DNA of 25,162 nucleotides from Caryophanales bacterium UBA3375 (GTDB lineage: Bacteria; Bacillota_I; Bacilli_A; UBA3375). Position 1 is the stretch's first letter, and the number at the start of each line of letters is the position of its first letter. The translations under genes were made by a program, and so were the position numbers. A model generated the notes under the pieces. That model saw nothing but the letters and a program-made list of their open reading frames with translations. It had not been told where the DNA came from and made no database searches. Shown piece by piece: positions 1 through 7,246 of this stretch. The stretch spans positions 1,472 to 26,633 of the forward strand of contig DEQD01000026.1 of assembly GCA_002359095.1 (NCBI GenBank), read 5' to 3'.

Positions 1-31
1 CAAGTGCACTACCAAGCTGTGCTACTTCCCG
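1..31 (-). tRNA. tRNA-Pro, 5' part only (cut by window edge)
   Basis: The minus strand starting at 31 reads CGGGAAGTAGCACAGCTTGG and continues to the window edge. This is the acceptor stem, D arm and start of the anticodon stem of a tRNA. The C at position 1 and the close match to the 5' half of Bacilli tRNA-Pro(UGG) suggest proline. The anticodon lies outside the window, so the identity is inferred. It is the third member of the tRNA operon whose other two members lie upstream. Confidence 0.7.
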
Positions 32-43
32 ACTTATATCTAA

Positions 44-120
44 TGGCGCGCCCGATAGGAGTCGAACCCATAACCTCTTGATCCGTAGTCAAGCACTCTA
101 TCCAATTGAGCTACGGGCGC
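44..120 (-). tRNA. tRNA-Arg (anticodon ACG)
   Basis: The minus strand starts GCGCCCGTAGCTCAATTGG, has anticodon loop CTACGGA (anticodon ACG), a TTCGA T-loop, and ends with GGGCGC, discriminator G and an encoded CCA. Acceptor arms GCGCCCG and CGGGCGC pair perfectly. At 77 nt it is a complete gene. An A34 Arg tRNA is expected to need TadA to read CGN codons. It lies 2 nt downstream of the Val tRNA in the same transcript. Confidence 0.97.
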
Positions 121-122
121 AA

Positions 123-198
123 TGGTGGAGTATAACGGGCTCGAACCGCTGACCCCCTCCTTGTAAGGGAGGTGCTCTCCCAACTGAGCTAATACTCC
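123..198 (-). tRNA. tRNA-Val (anticodon UAC)
   Basis: The minus strand starts GGAGTATTAGCTCAGTTGGG, has anticodon loop CTTACAA (anticodon TAC), a TTCGA T-loop, and ends TACTCC, A and an encoded CCA. Acceptor arms GGAGTAT and ATACTCC pair. At 76 nt it is complete. It is the promoter-proximal gene of the Val-Arg-Pro operon. Confidence 0.97.
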
Positions 199-219
199 TT
201 AGCTGTTTATAACAGTACT

Positions 220-248
220 ATTATAACACATAACATTTTATTTGTCAA
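220..248 (-). promoter_or_regulatory. Consensus promoter of the tRNA operon
   Basis: On the minus strand there is a perfect -35 TTGACA (248-243), a 17-nt spacer ending in an extended -10 TG motif, and a perfect -10 TATAAT (225-220). Transcription would start about 15 nt upstream of tRNA-Val. This is the strongest promoter visible in the window, as expected for stable RNA. Confidence 0.9.
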
Positions 249-298
249 CTATTTAAGGTTTATTTTTTTACAATTTATATTAATTGGGGATTTTTATC

Positions 299-321
299 TA
301 CTTTTTTAATATAAAAAAGTA
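299..321. repeat. Perfect 9-bp inverted repeat upstream of the RNase J gene
   Basis: TACTTTTTT and AAAAAAGTA flank a 5-nt AATAT centre. The element lies between the divergent tRNA and RNase J promoters, just upstream of where the RNase J -35 would be. It could be an operator or simply an A/T-tract symmetry. No function can be assigned from sequence alone. Confidence 0.4.
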
Positions 322-338
322 TATCAATTATCATATTT

Positions 339-347
339 TGGTATAAT
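339..347 (+). promoter_or_regulatory. Extended -10 promoter of the RNase J gene
   Basis: TGGTATAAT is a consensus extended -10 (TGn plus TATAAT). No good -35 is seen 17 nt upstream, which extended -10 promoters tolerate. It gives a leader of about 25 nt with AGGAG at 371-375 before the ATG at 380. Confidence 0.7.
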
Positions 348-379
348 ATAGATAAGTAAAAAACGAATTTAGGAGTGTT

Positions 380-2185
380 ATGGATAAAATTAAAACTACT
401 CCTACTTCTAGAAAACCTAATACTAGAAAGCCAATTAATAAAAATAATAAAAAACCAAATCTAAGACCTAGAAATAAAAAGTCTAGTACAAATAGTGAGC
501 TTAAAGTCATGGCTTTAGGTGGGTTAGGTGAAGTAGGTAAAAACTGTTATATTGTAGAATATAAAAACGATATCTTTGTCATTGACTTTGGAGTTTTATT
601 TCCTGACAAAGATATGCTAGGGGTTGATTATATCATCCCTAACTTCTCTTACTTAAAAGAGAATGAAAAACGTATCCGTGGTTTATTTATAACTCACGGA
701 CACGAGGATCACATTGGTGGTGTTCCGTTTTTACTTAAAAACGTAAACATTCCAGCAATATATGCACCTAAAACTGCATTATTAATGATTCAAAACAAAT
801 TAAAAGAACATAAATTATCAGCTAGTTTAGTTGAAATTGATGATAATACTGATTTACGTTTTGGGCGTGTTAAAATTACTACATTTAGACAAACTCACTC
901 AATTCCTGATAGTCTAGGATTCTTCTTTGAAACTCCAGCAGGTAACGTTGTTACTACAGGAGACTTCAAAGTAGACTTCTCACCACCAGGGCAAGAAGCT
1001 CCAGACTTTCATAAGATGGCAGAATTATCGCAAAAAGGTGTTTTATGCATGTTATCTGATTCAACTAACGCAATGACACCTGGATTTAGTTTATCTGAAT
1101 CAGAAGTAGGTAAAAACTTAAAACTACTTATTAGTGAAGCTGAAGGAAGAATTATTTTTACAACGTTTGCTTCTAATATCAACCGTGTAGAACAAATCGT
1201 TGAAGGTGCTTTAGAAAACAAACGTAAAATCTGTATTGTCGGACGTTCTCTTACTAATGCACTTAGTGTTGGTCAAAAAACTAAATATATTAATGTTAAA
1301 AAATCTGACATTATTGAACCAAGAGATATTAACAAATATAAAGATAATGAAGTTGTTATTATTACTACTGGTTCTCAAGGAGAAGTTTTAGCAGGTCTAT
1401 CAAGAATTGCTACAGGGTCTCACCCGCACATTGAGATTGATTCAACAGACACTGTCGTGTTTGCATCAAACCCAATTCCAGGTAACAACTACTACGTTGG
1501 TAAAGTGATTGACGCTTTATCTAAAACTGGATGTAATGTAATTACTAATACAGATGTATTTAAAACACACGCTTCGGGTCATGCTAGTAAAGAAGAACAA
1601 AAAATGCTACTAAGTTTATGGAAACCTAAATACTTTGCACCAGTCCATGGTACACACTATATGCAAATTAATCACAAAGAAAGTGCTAAACAATTAGGAA
1701 TTGCTGATAAAAACGTATTTATCTTAGACAATGGAGACATTCTTCATTTAACTGATAAACCTTACATTGAAAGAAATGCTACTAATGGTGAAAGCTTATA
1801 TGTAAGTGGTAATACAATAACTAGCGGTTCTAAAGGTAAATACACTGATAAATTAGCTAGTGAAGGTATCTTTGTTATCTCAGCTATTTATGATAAAAAT
1901 AAAAACCTTATTTCTTATCCACTAACTATCACTAGAGGATTAATGATTGTTAATGAAAACATTGACATAATTCAAGATACACAAAAACTATTTATTGATA
2001 CTTATCATAAAAACAAACATCAAACAAGAAATACAATTGAGAAAAAAATATCAATTAAATTAAATGAATATTTCTTTAAAACATTAGGTAAAAAACCATT
2101 ACTTACTGTTAAATTAATTCCTTTTAATCCTTATAGTAAAGAACAGAAAAAAGAAATAGAAAAATTTAATAATAAACAAAAATAA
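380..2185 (+). CDS. rnjA: Ribonuclease J (metallo-beta-lactamase/beta-CASP RNase)
   Basis: RNase J is a 5'-3' exonuclease and endonuclease that matures rRNA and degrades mRNA in the cytoplasm. Residues 41-52 (LKVMALGGLGEV) open the metallo-beta-lactamase fold. HGHEDH at 106-111 is the zinc-binding motif 2. The beta-CASP part carries THASGH and the PVHG zinc ligand near the C-terminal side, in the variant form PVHGTHYM. At 601 aa it is longer than the roughly 555 aa of Bacillus RNase J1; the excess is a basic Lys/Arg/Asn-rich N-terminal extension of about 40 residues that may bind RNA. The start is fixed by AGGAG 4 nt before the ATG. It is monocistronic, with its own promoter and a terminator overlapping its stop codon. 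Whether it corresponds to J1 or J2 cannot be told. Confidence 0.95.
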   Translation: MDKIKTTPTSRKPNTRKPINKNNKKPNLRPRNKKSSTNSELKVMALGGLGEVGKNCYIVEYKNDIFVIDFGVLFPDKDMLGVDYIIPNFSYLKENEKRIRGLFITHGHEDHIGGVPFLLKNVNIPAIYAPKTALLMIQNKLKEHKLSASLVEIDDNTDLRFGRVKITTFRQTHSIPDSLGFFFETPAGNVVTTGDFKVDFSPPGQEAPDFHKMAELSQKGVLCMLSDSTNAMTPGFSLSESEVGKNLKLLISEAEGRIIFTTFASNINRVEQIVEGALENKRKICIVGRSLTNALSVGQKTKYINVKKSDIIEPRDINKYKDNEVVIITTGSQGEVLAGLSRIATGSHPHIEIDSTDTVVFASNPIPGNNYYVGKVIDALSKTGCNVITNTDVFKTHASGHASKEEQKMLLSLWKPKYFAPVHGTHYMQINHKESAKQLGIADKNVFILDNGDILHLTDKPYIERNATNGESLYVSGNTITSGSKGKYTDKLASEGIFVISAIYDKNKNLISYPLTITRGLMIVNENIDIIQDTQKLFIDTYHKNKHQTRNTIEKKISIKLNEYFFKTLGKKPLLTVKLIPFNPYSKEQKKEIEKFNNKQK

Positions 2186-2209
2186 GAGACTATAATAAGT
2201 CTCTTATTT
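2180..2209. terminator. Bidirectional terminator between RNase J and the convergent operon
   Basis: An 11-bp perfect stem (2180-2190 with 2199-2209) and 8-nt loop are followed by T residues on the plus strand and preceded by an A-run that serves the minus strand. Both stop codons, TAA of the RNase J gene (2183-2185) and TAG of the minus-strand gene (2192-2190), lie in or touch the hairpin. Confidence 0.88.
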
Positions 2210-2858
2210 TTTCATATATCCCTATTTCTTTTAACTTCTCTTCATAGTTATCAAAACTCTTAAGTTTATTTAATAAAGCTTTAGCTTTATTATTAACCTT
2301 ATCTATTTTAAAACTACTTAATGTTTCTAATTGCTTGTTATCTACATTTAAATCAAATTTTACAATATAAACTAAACTTCTAAATAAACGAATTGGATCT
2401 TGATTAAAATTAGGATTTAACACTTTAAATGATTTATCATGTAAATCACTAATTCCATTATATTCATCAATATATGTATCAGTTATTGGATCATAATATA
2501 TTGAATTAATGGTAATATCACGTCTTAGTGCAGCTTCTTTGATACTAAGATGGGGATTAATATCATATTTAATTTTATAATATCCAATAACTCCATTATT
2601 TTTTAATTCTAACTTAGGTAAAGATAAATCTACATCTAAGTCATTAACTTTAATAACACCGAAGTTATCAAAAACTTCGATATCATAATCTTTAAGAATA
2701 ATAACTAATTCTTCTAACTCTAAATTAAATACTTCAATATCAATATCTAAACTATTAATGCCTAATATTTTATCTCTTACATATCCGCCGACAATATAAC
2801 ATTTACCACCATTATTATTTATTTGTGTTATTAAATCTATAACTTCTTGATTTATCAT
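2190..2858 (-). CDS. Short CCA-adding-enzyme/poly(A)-polymerase head-domain protein
   Basis: This is a class II nucleotidyltransferase of the tRNA CCA-adding/poly(A) polymerase family. GGYVRD at 24-29 binds the nucleotide triphosphate, DID at 38-40 supplies the metal-binding carboxylates, and RRD at 112-114 plus DPIRLFR at 154-160 are the later head and neck motifs. At 222 aa it lacks most of the body and tail found in family members of about 380-450 aa. It could repair or add CCA to tRNA, although the two complete tRNA genes here already encode CCA. Alternatively it adds A residues only, or acts on another RNA. Its ATG overlaps the TGA of the upstream phosphoglycerol transferase gene as ATGA, so translation is probably coupled. 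It is the last gene of the operon. Confidence 0.8.
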   Translation of the reverse strand: MINQEVIDLITQINNNGGKCYIVGGYVRDKILGINSLDIDIEVFNLELEELVIILKDYDIEVFDNFGVIKVNDLDVDLSLPKLELKNNGVIGYYKIKYDINPHLSIKEAALRRDITINSIYYDPITDTYIDEYNGISDLHDKSFKVLNPNFNQDPIRLFRSLVYIVKFDLNVDNKQLETLSSFKIDKVNNKAKALLNKLKSFDNYEEKLKEIGIYEKIRDLL

Positions 2859-4693
2859 TGTTTTTTTGGAGTATATGTTATACGTCGTTGTGGATTTAAA
2901 AACTGATGATCAAATAAAGGTGAATGCCGTTTAAGTCCTTCATCTAAATCATAAGCACCTAACTGTTCTAATAAGGTAGGTTCTCCACTAAATAGATTAG
3001 TACCTAGTCCTAATCTATTTCCTTCTATCTCATATCCCATCGCACTTAAAATAGTAGGCATATAATCAAATACAGCAAATTGACGATTATTTATATTAGT
3101 AGTATCTTTATCTACTGGATTAATTACCATATTAAACGTTTTACGTTGATAATCTTTATCCATCCCTTTAAAGAATTCTACATCCATACTTAAGTGATCA
3201 CCTTGAACAAAAATAGTAGTATTTTCATACCATGGTTGTTGTTGACACCAACGAATAAATTCTGCACTTCTTCGATCACTATTATAAATTGAATTAGCAT
3301 ACTTCTTATCAAAAGGTTGTGGATCTCCAGGTTCAATAGTTCCATCAGGGAAGTGTGTATCTGCAGTTTCCATAACAAAGTTAAATGGTTTATCTTCTTT
3401 AGATAGTCTAGTTAATTCATCTTTAGCAAAACCAAATAACTTCTTATCCTCAAATCCCCAGTTAACATTATAATCAGGTGGAACAAGACCTTCTTTTCTT
3501 GCTTCAAAGATATCAAATATCTTAAAATCACCATGTTTAGTAAAGTAAGTATCTAACCCACCAAACTTGGCATCAGCACCAACCATTAACTCTTGATTAT
3601 AACCTTGGTAAGACAATATATCATAATTATTAACAAGACCTGGTAGAAACTCTCCACTTTTACCATAATCATTACCATCACCTGGAACTTTAAGTGGTAC
3701 ACCACTACTAGCATTTACCATTCCAGCTATTGACCATGAACTACCAAACACTTGAGTAGCACCACCAAACTTAGATTCATCATTAGAAAAGACAATACTA
3801 TCTTCTTCATTAGCAATCTTTGTTAACTCCGGTATTAAATTCTCATCAAAATAACCACCATTAGCTTTGTCTAAATATGTAGTTTCCATACTCTCTAAAT
3901 ATAAATGAATAAAGTTACGAGGTTTTGCTGGTGGTTTTATCACCACATCATTTGGTGATACATAATGAGTTTGAATAAAATTATCAGACAAAAACATTTG
4001 TTTTCTTAAACTATCCATTGATAGATTTTTATACATATAAGTAGAACCAAAAACTAATACACATAGTGATACAACACTAGCTAAACGTATCTTATTTTTA
4101 TAATTAAAGACAACTTTATTATTAAATAAGTATTCTTTATTTGCCACTAACCACCAAATAAAGAATACAACTGGTACTACAACATTAAGTACTGGGCCAA
4201 ACATAATCATTACAATTTGGTTTGATGCTATACCTGTTAGTGGTGATACTAAGTTATATACCATTTGTTCAGGACTAATATTACCAAACCCATCAATAAA
4301 GTATTTAGTAAGTCCAAAGAACAAACAACCTAAAAAGAGGATACATGATAAAAGTACAACCATCCATTTACTTTTCGTATTAGTTTTTTGTTTAGTTACC
4401 TCTAACTTGGTTAGACTATATGTATATGCTAGTACTCCTAACATGATAACTAAACAACTACTACTATATATTAACCAATTATCTAAAATACTAATAAAAG
4501 CAAATTTAAAATCAATAGCTAAATTTACTTTATTTAGTACTGTCGATAAAAACCAAATAGTTGGTAAATTAATAATTAATAAATATTTAATATATTCCAA
4601 AAAAGTTATTTTATTGTTAAAATTAAACTTTTTGATTAACAATACAATAACTACAGGAATGTTTATCAGTAATAATAAATTTAAATATAACAT
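2855..4693 (-). CDS. LtaS/OpgB-type membrane phosphoglycerol transferase (sulfatase fold)
   Basis: Residues 1-225 hold several hydrophobic membrane segments (about 3-20, 31-53, 70-94, 110-128, 160-185, 203-221). From residue 260 follows an extracytoplasmic sulfatase-type domain. LYLESMETTYLD (264-275) resembles the metal-binding start of LtaS/OpgB enzymes, GATQVFGSSWSIAGM is the likely nucleophile segment, and TADTHFPDG and QGDHLSMD are later metal or active-site motifs. The motif spelling is closer to OpgB/MdoB than to Staphylococcus LtaS. The expected role is transfer of glycerol phosphate from phosphatidylglycerol to a teichoic-acid-like polymer or surface glycan. It starts 2 nt after ychF with no clear ribosome binding site, so reinitiation is likely. 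It is the only gene here whose stop is clearly TGA. The exact substrate is uncertain. Confidence 0.87.
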   Translation of the reverse strand: MLYLNLLLLINIPVVIVLLIKKFNFNNKITFLEYIKYLLIINLPTIWFLSTVLNKVNLAIDFKFAFISILDNWLIYSSSCLVIMLGVLAYTYSLTKLEVTKQKTNTKSKWMVVLLSCILFLGCLFFGLTKYFIDGFGNISPEQMVYNLVSPLTGIASNQIVMIMFGPVLNVVVPVVFFIWWLVANKEYLFNNKVVFNYKNKIRLASVVSLCVLVFGSTYMYKNLSMDSLRKQMFLSDNFIQTHYVSPNDVVIKPPAKPRNFIHLYLESMETTYLDKANGGYFDENLIPELTKIANEEDSIVFSNDESKFGGATQVFGSSWSIAGMVNASSGVPLKVPGDGNDYGKSGEFLPGLVNNYDILSYQGYNQELMVGADAKFGGLDTYFTKHGDFKIFDIFEARKEGLVPPDYNVNWGFEDKKLFGFAKDELTRLSKEDKPFNFVMETADTHFPDGTIEPGDPQPFDKKYANSIYNSDRRSAEFIRWCQQQPWYENTTIFVQGDHLSMDVEFFKGMDKDYQRKTFNMVINPVDKDTTNINNRQFAVFDYMPTILSAMGYEIEGNRLGLGTNLFSGEPTLLEQLGAYDLDEGLKRHSPLFDHQFLNPQRRITYTPKKQ

Positions 4694-4695
4694 AT

Positions 4696-5796
4696 TTAGT
4701 TACTTAAGAAGTGAATAATATCTCCATCACAAACTAAGTAATCCTTCCCTTCTGCTGTTAGTTTACCAGCTTCTTTTACAGCTTTTTCGCTACCTAATTC
4801 AACTAGATCATCATATTTCATTACTTCAGCACGAATAAATTTTTTCTCAAAATCACTATGTATGATACCAGCACATTGTGGGGCACTCATTCCTTTTTTA
4901 AATGTCCACGCTCTTACTTCTTTTTCTCCAGCTGTAAAGTAAGTAGCTAAACCTAGTAAATCATAACTCATGTTAATTAAACGATTTAGTCCTGGTTCTG
5001 TAATTCCTAAATCATTTAAGAAGTTAATTTTTTCTTCATCTTCTAGATCTACTAAATCTTCTTCAATCTTAGCACAGATATAAGTATATTTACTTCCTTC
5101 TTGATTACAGTAATCAATTAATTTTTGATAATAAGGATTATCATCAATACTAATTAAATCTTCTTCTGTTACATTAGCAACATATAAAGTAGGTTTAATC
5201 GTTAAGAAGTTCATGTGTTTAATTAAAGCAAAGTCTTCTTTGCTTAGTTCTAAACTTCTTAACACTTGATTTTTTTCTAGAGCTTCTTGTAATAGTTTAA
5301 GTACTTCTACTTCTCTTTTTTCTTCAGGTTTACCATTAGCCATAGCTTTTTTCTCTACTTTTAATAATCTTTTTTGAATTTGTTCTAAATCACTTAACAT
5401 TAACTCTGTATTAATAATTTCAATATCACGAATTGGATCTACTCCACCTTCTACGTGAATAATCTCATCATTATCAAAACATCTAACTACTTGTACAATT
5501 GCATCTACACTTCTAATGTTAGCTAAGAACTGGTTACCTAAACCTTCACCTTGGCTAGCACCTTTAACTAGTCCTGCAATATCTGTAAATTCAAAAGTAG
5601 TTGGTACTTCTTTTTGTGGTTTAATTAACTCCGTTAATTTAGTTAAACGTTTATCTGGTACTTCTACTACACCTACGTTTGGTTCAATTGTAGCAAACGG
5701 ATAGTTTGCTGCTTCAATCTTTGATTTAGTAATTGCATTAAATAATGTTGATTTACCAACATTGGGTAAACCAACTATTCCTGCAGTTAGTGCCAT
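4696..5796 (-). CDS. ychF: Obg-family ribosome-binding ATPase YchF
   Basis: YchF/OLA1 is a TRAFAC-class P-loop protein that binds ribosomes, prefers ATP and affects stress responses. GLPNVGKS at 9-16 is the P-loop, followed by the switch region and DIAGLVKGAS (Walker B/G3). A coiled-coil insertion spans about residues 130-180. A TGS-like C-terminal domain ends in a segment like AGKLTAEGKDYLVCDGDI. The length of 366 aa is typical. The start is fixed by AGGAGG overlapping the folD stop TAG. It lies between folD and the phosphoglycerol transferase gene in a five-gene operon. Confidence 0.97.
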   Translation of the reverse strand: MALTAGIVGLPNVGKSTLFNAITKSKIEAANYPFATIEPNVGVVEVPDKRLTKLTELIKPQKEVPTTFEFTDIAGLVKGASQGEGLGNQFLANIRSVDAIVQVVRCFDNDEIIHVEGGVDPIRDIEIINTELMLSDLEQIQKRLLKVEKKAMANGKPEEKREVEVLKLLQEALEKNQVLRSLELSKEDFALIKHMNFLTIKPTLYVANVTEEDLISIDDNPYYQKLIDYCNQEGSKYTYICAKIEEDLVDLEDEEKINFLNDLGITEPGLNRLINMSYDLLGLATYFTAGEKEVRAWTFKKGMSAPQCAGIIHSDFEKKFIRAEVMKYDDLVELGSEKAVKEAGKLTAEGKDYLVCDGDIIHFLSN

Positions 5797-5804
5797 ATTA
5801 CCTC

Positions 5805-6608
5805 CTAGTTTAATTTGTTTTGTAATTTATATGCTTTTATTACATTTAACAATACATTAGTAGTTGTAAGTAAACCAACACCACCAGGTACTGGTGTTAT
5901 GTACTTAACTTTACTTACAACACTATTATAATCTACATCACCACATACTTTACCATCAACACGATTAATTCCAACATCAATAACAACATGATCCTTATTA
6001 AAATATGTTTTATCAAAATATTTAGGACTACCTATTGCTGAAACAAAGATATCTGATGCTTTAATATGTTTTTTTATATCTTTAGTTTTTGAATTACAAC
6101 TAGTCACAGTAGCACCACGATTAATTAAGACAAGAGCTAGCGGTTTACCTACTATATTACTTCTACCAGCAATACAGATATTTTTACCTTCGACATTAAT
6201 TTTTAAACTATCAAGTAGTTGTAATACTCCACTTACAGTACAAGGTACAAATGCAGTTTTATCATTTTGTAATATCTTACCTAAATTTATATCGTGTAAA
6301 CCATCTACATCTTTAGATGGATCTATTCTATTTGTAATTACTTTTTCATCTAAATGATTAGGTAAAGGGAATTGAACAAATACTCCATTTATCTTTTTAT
6401 CTTTGTTAGCTTTATCTATTAATTTAAGCAATCTTTTTTCACTAACATTACTTCTTAATTTAATTAATTCAGTATCAATTCCTACTTCTTCACACGCTCT
6501 TATTTTATTTCTCACATAAATAGCTGAAGCAGGATTATCACCAACTAAAAAAATAACAAGTTTTGGTCTAGACTTAAAACTTGCTATTTCTTTTTTTATC
6601 TGATTTAT
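5805..6608 (-). CDS. folD: FolD: methylene-THF dehydrogenase/cyclohydrolase, start codon unclear
   Basis: FolD interconverts 5,10-methylene-, methenyl- and 10-formyl-tetrahydrofolate with NADP. YVRNK carries the catalytic Lys; GVFVQFPLP, DVDGLHD, GRSNIVGKP and TPVPGGVGLLT are classic FolD signatures. Reading open from the first available GTG (6515) would begin inside YVRNK and drop the first strand and helix. Family-like residues continue upstream in frame (SRPKLVIFLVGDNPASAIY), so the protein must start further 5'. No ATG, GTG or TTG exists in this frame between a TAG in the spx-like tail and 6515. I place the end at the ATA codon (6608-6606) that overlaps the upstream stop as ATAA, giving about 267 aa, near the usual 280. 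A -1 frameshift from the upstream gene or a sequence error are alternatives. Confidence 0.85.
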   Translation of the reverse strand: MNQIKKEIASFKSRPKLVIFLVGDNPASAIYVRNKIRACEEVGIDTELIKLRSNVSEKRLLKLIDKANKDKKINGVFVQFPLPNHLDEKVITNRIDPSKDVDGLHDINLGKILQNDKTAFVPCTVSGVLQLLDSLKINVEGKNICIAGRSNIVGKPLALVLINRGATVTSCNSKTKDIKKHIKASDIFVSAIGSPKYFDKTYFNKDHVVIDVGINRVDGKVCGDVDYNSVVSKVKYITPVPGGVGLLTTTNVLLNVIKAYKLQNKLN

Positions 6609-7177
6609 TTTTTCTTGTTTGATTTTTTTGCAGATGTTTTTTTCGCTACTGTTTTTTTGGTATTCTTTTTTGTACTAGATTTTTTTGTTGTCTTTTTAGC
6701 TGCTACTTTTTTAGTTGCTGCTTTTTTCGAAGTTGTTTTTTTTGCTGTTGCTTTCTTAGTTGCTGCTTTTTTTGTAGCTTGTTTTTTAGCTACAGTTTTT
6801 TTAGCATCTTTTTTAGGAACTGCTTTACCATCAACTAAAACTGTTTTATATAATTTTTGATCAAAACCAACTAATACTTTTTTACCTTTTACCACGATAG
6901 GTCTTTTAATTAATTTAGGGTTGTTAACTAAAGTTTTAATTTTTTCTGCTTTAGTCATTTTTTCCCATTTATCTTTTAATTTTAATTCTCTATAAGTAGT
7001 TGATCTTTTGTTAATTAATTCTTCGATATCTCCAACTAATTTATCAATTTCTTTAATTACTTTTTGAGAAATACCATCTTCTACCATATCAATAAAATCG
7101 TATTTCATTTTCTTACGATCAATATATCCTTTGGCTTTCTTTACAGTAGAACATTTACTATAACCATAAATTTTCAT
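6605..7177 (-). CDS. ArsC/Spx-like protein with lysine-rich histone-H1-like tail
   Basis: Residues 1-115 form an ArsC/Spx thioredoxin-like fold: KIYGYSKCSTVKKA with a single Cys at 9, then NNPKLIKRPIVV around 85-96 and KVLVGFDQKLY. The CxxC of Bacillus Spx is absent because the residue three after Cys9 is Val. Residues 121-190 are a low-complexity basic tail of KK pairs spaced by Ala, Thr and Ser: 31 of 70 residues are Lys and only one is acidic. Such a tail suggests binding to DNA, RNA or ribosomes. The start is supported by AAGGATGG upstream of the ATG. It is the first gene of the operon with folD, ychF, the phosphoglycerol transferase and the CCA-like enzyme. It could act as a transcription regulator like Spx or as a reductase; neither is proven. 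Confidence 0.8.
   Translation of the reverse strand: MKIYGYSKCSTVKKAKGYIDRKKMKYDFIDMVEDGISQKVIKEIDKLVGDIEELINKRSTTYRELKLKDKWEKMTKAEKIKTLVNNPKLIKRPIVVKGKKVLVGFDQKLYKTVLVDGKAVPKKDAKKTVAKKQATKKAATKKATAKKTTSKKAATKKVAAKKTTKKSSTKKNTKKTVAKKTSAKKSNKKK
6608..6817 (-). repeat. Low-complexity KK-(A/T/S) coding repeat
   Basis: The DNA for residues 121-190 of the ArsC/Spx-like protein consists of degenerate AAA-AAA/AAG plus GCT/ACT units. It contains many A-runs, including an in-frame A-AAA-AAA heptamer at 6629-6623. The antisense strand is also open but only mirrors the repeat. Confidence 0.8.
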
Positions 7178-7212
7178 ATTTTTACCATCCTTGTTAAAAT
7201 TATTCTATAATT

Positions 7213-7222
7213 ATTATATAAT
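7213..7222. promoter_or_regulatory. Overlapping divergent -10 elements
   Basis: TATAAT occurs on the plus strand at 7217-7222 and on the minus strand at 7218-7213, sharing two bases, in the 69-bp gap between the divergent spx-like and choline-kinase-like genes. No strong -35 hexamer is seen at the ideal distance on either side. If both are used, they would exclude one another. Confidence 0.45.
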
Positions 7223-7246
7223 AATTATTAATAAAAGTGGGTAAAT

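Noticed and set aside
4407..4718. Plus-strand ORF of 103 codons
   Set aside because: It is antisense to the membrane part of the phosphoglycerol transferase and has no start signals.
6492..6515. GTG at 6515 as the folD start
   Set aside because: It lies inside the conserved YVRNK motif, has no ribosome binding site, and family-like residues continue upstream in frame.
6615..6860. Plus-strand hydrophobic ORF of 81 codons
   Set aside because: It is the mirror of the lysine-rich repeat on the minus strand (AAA read as TTT), without a ribosome binding site.
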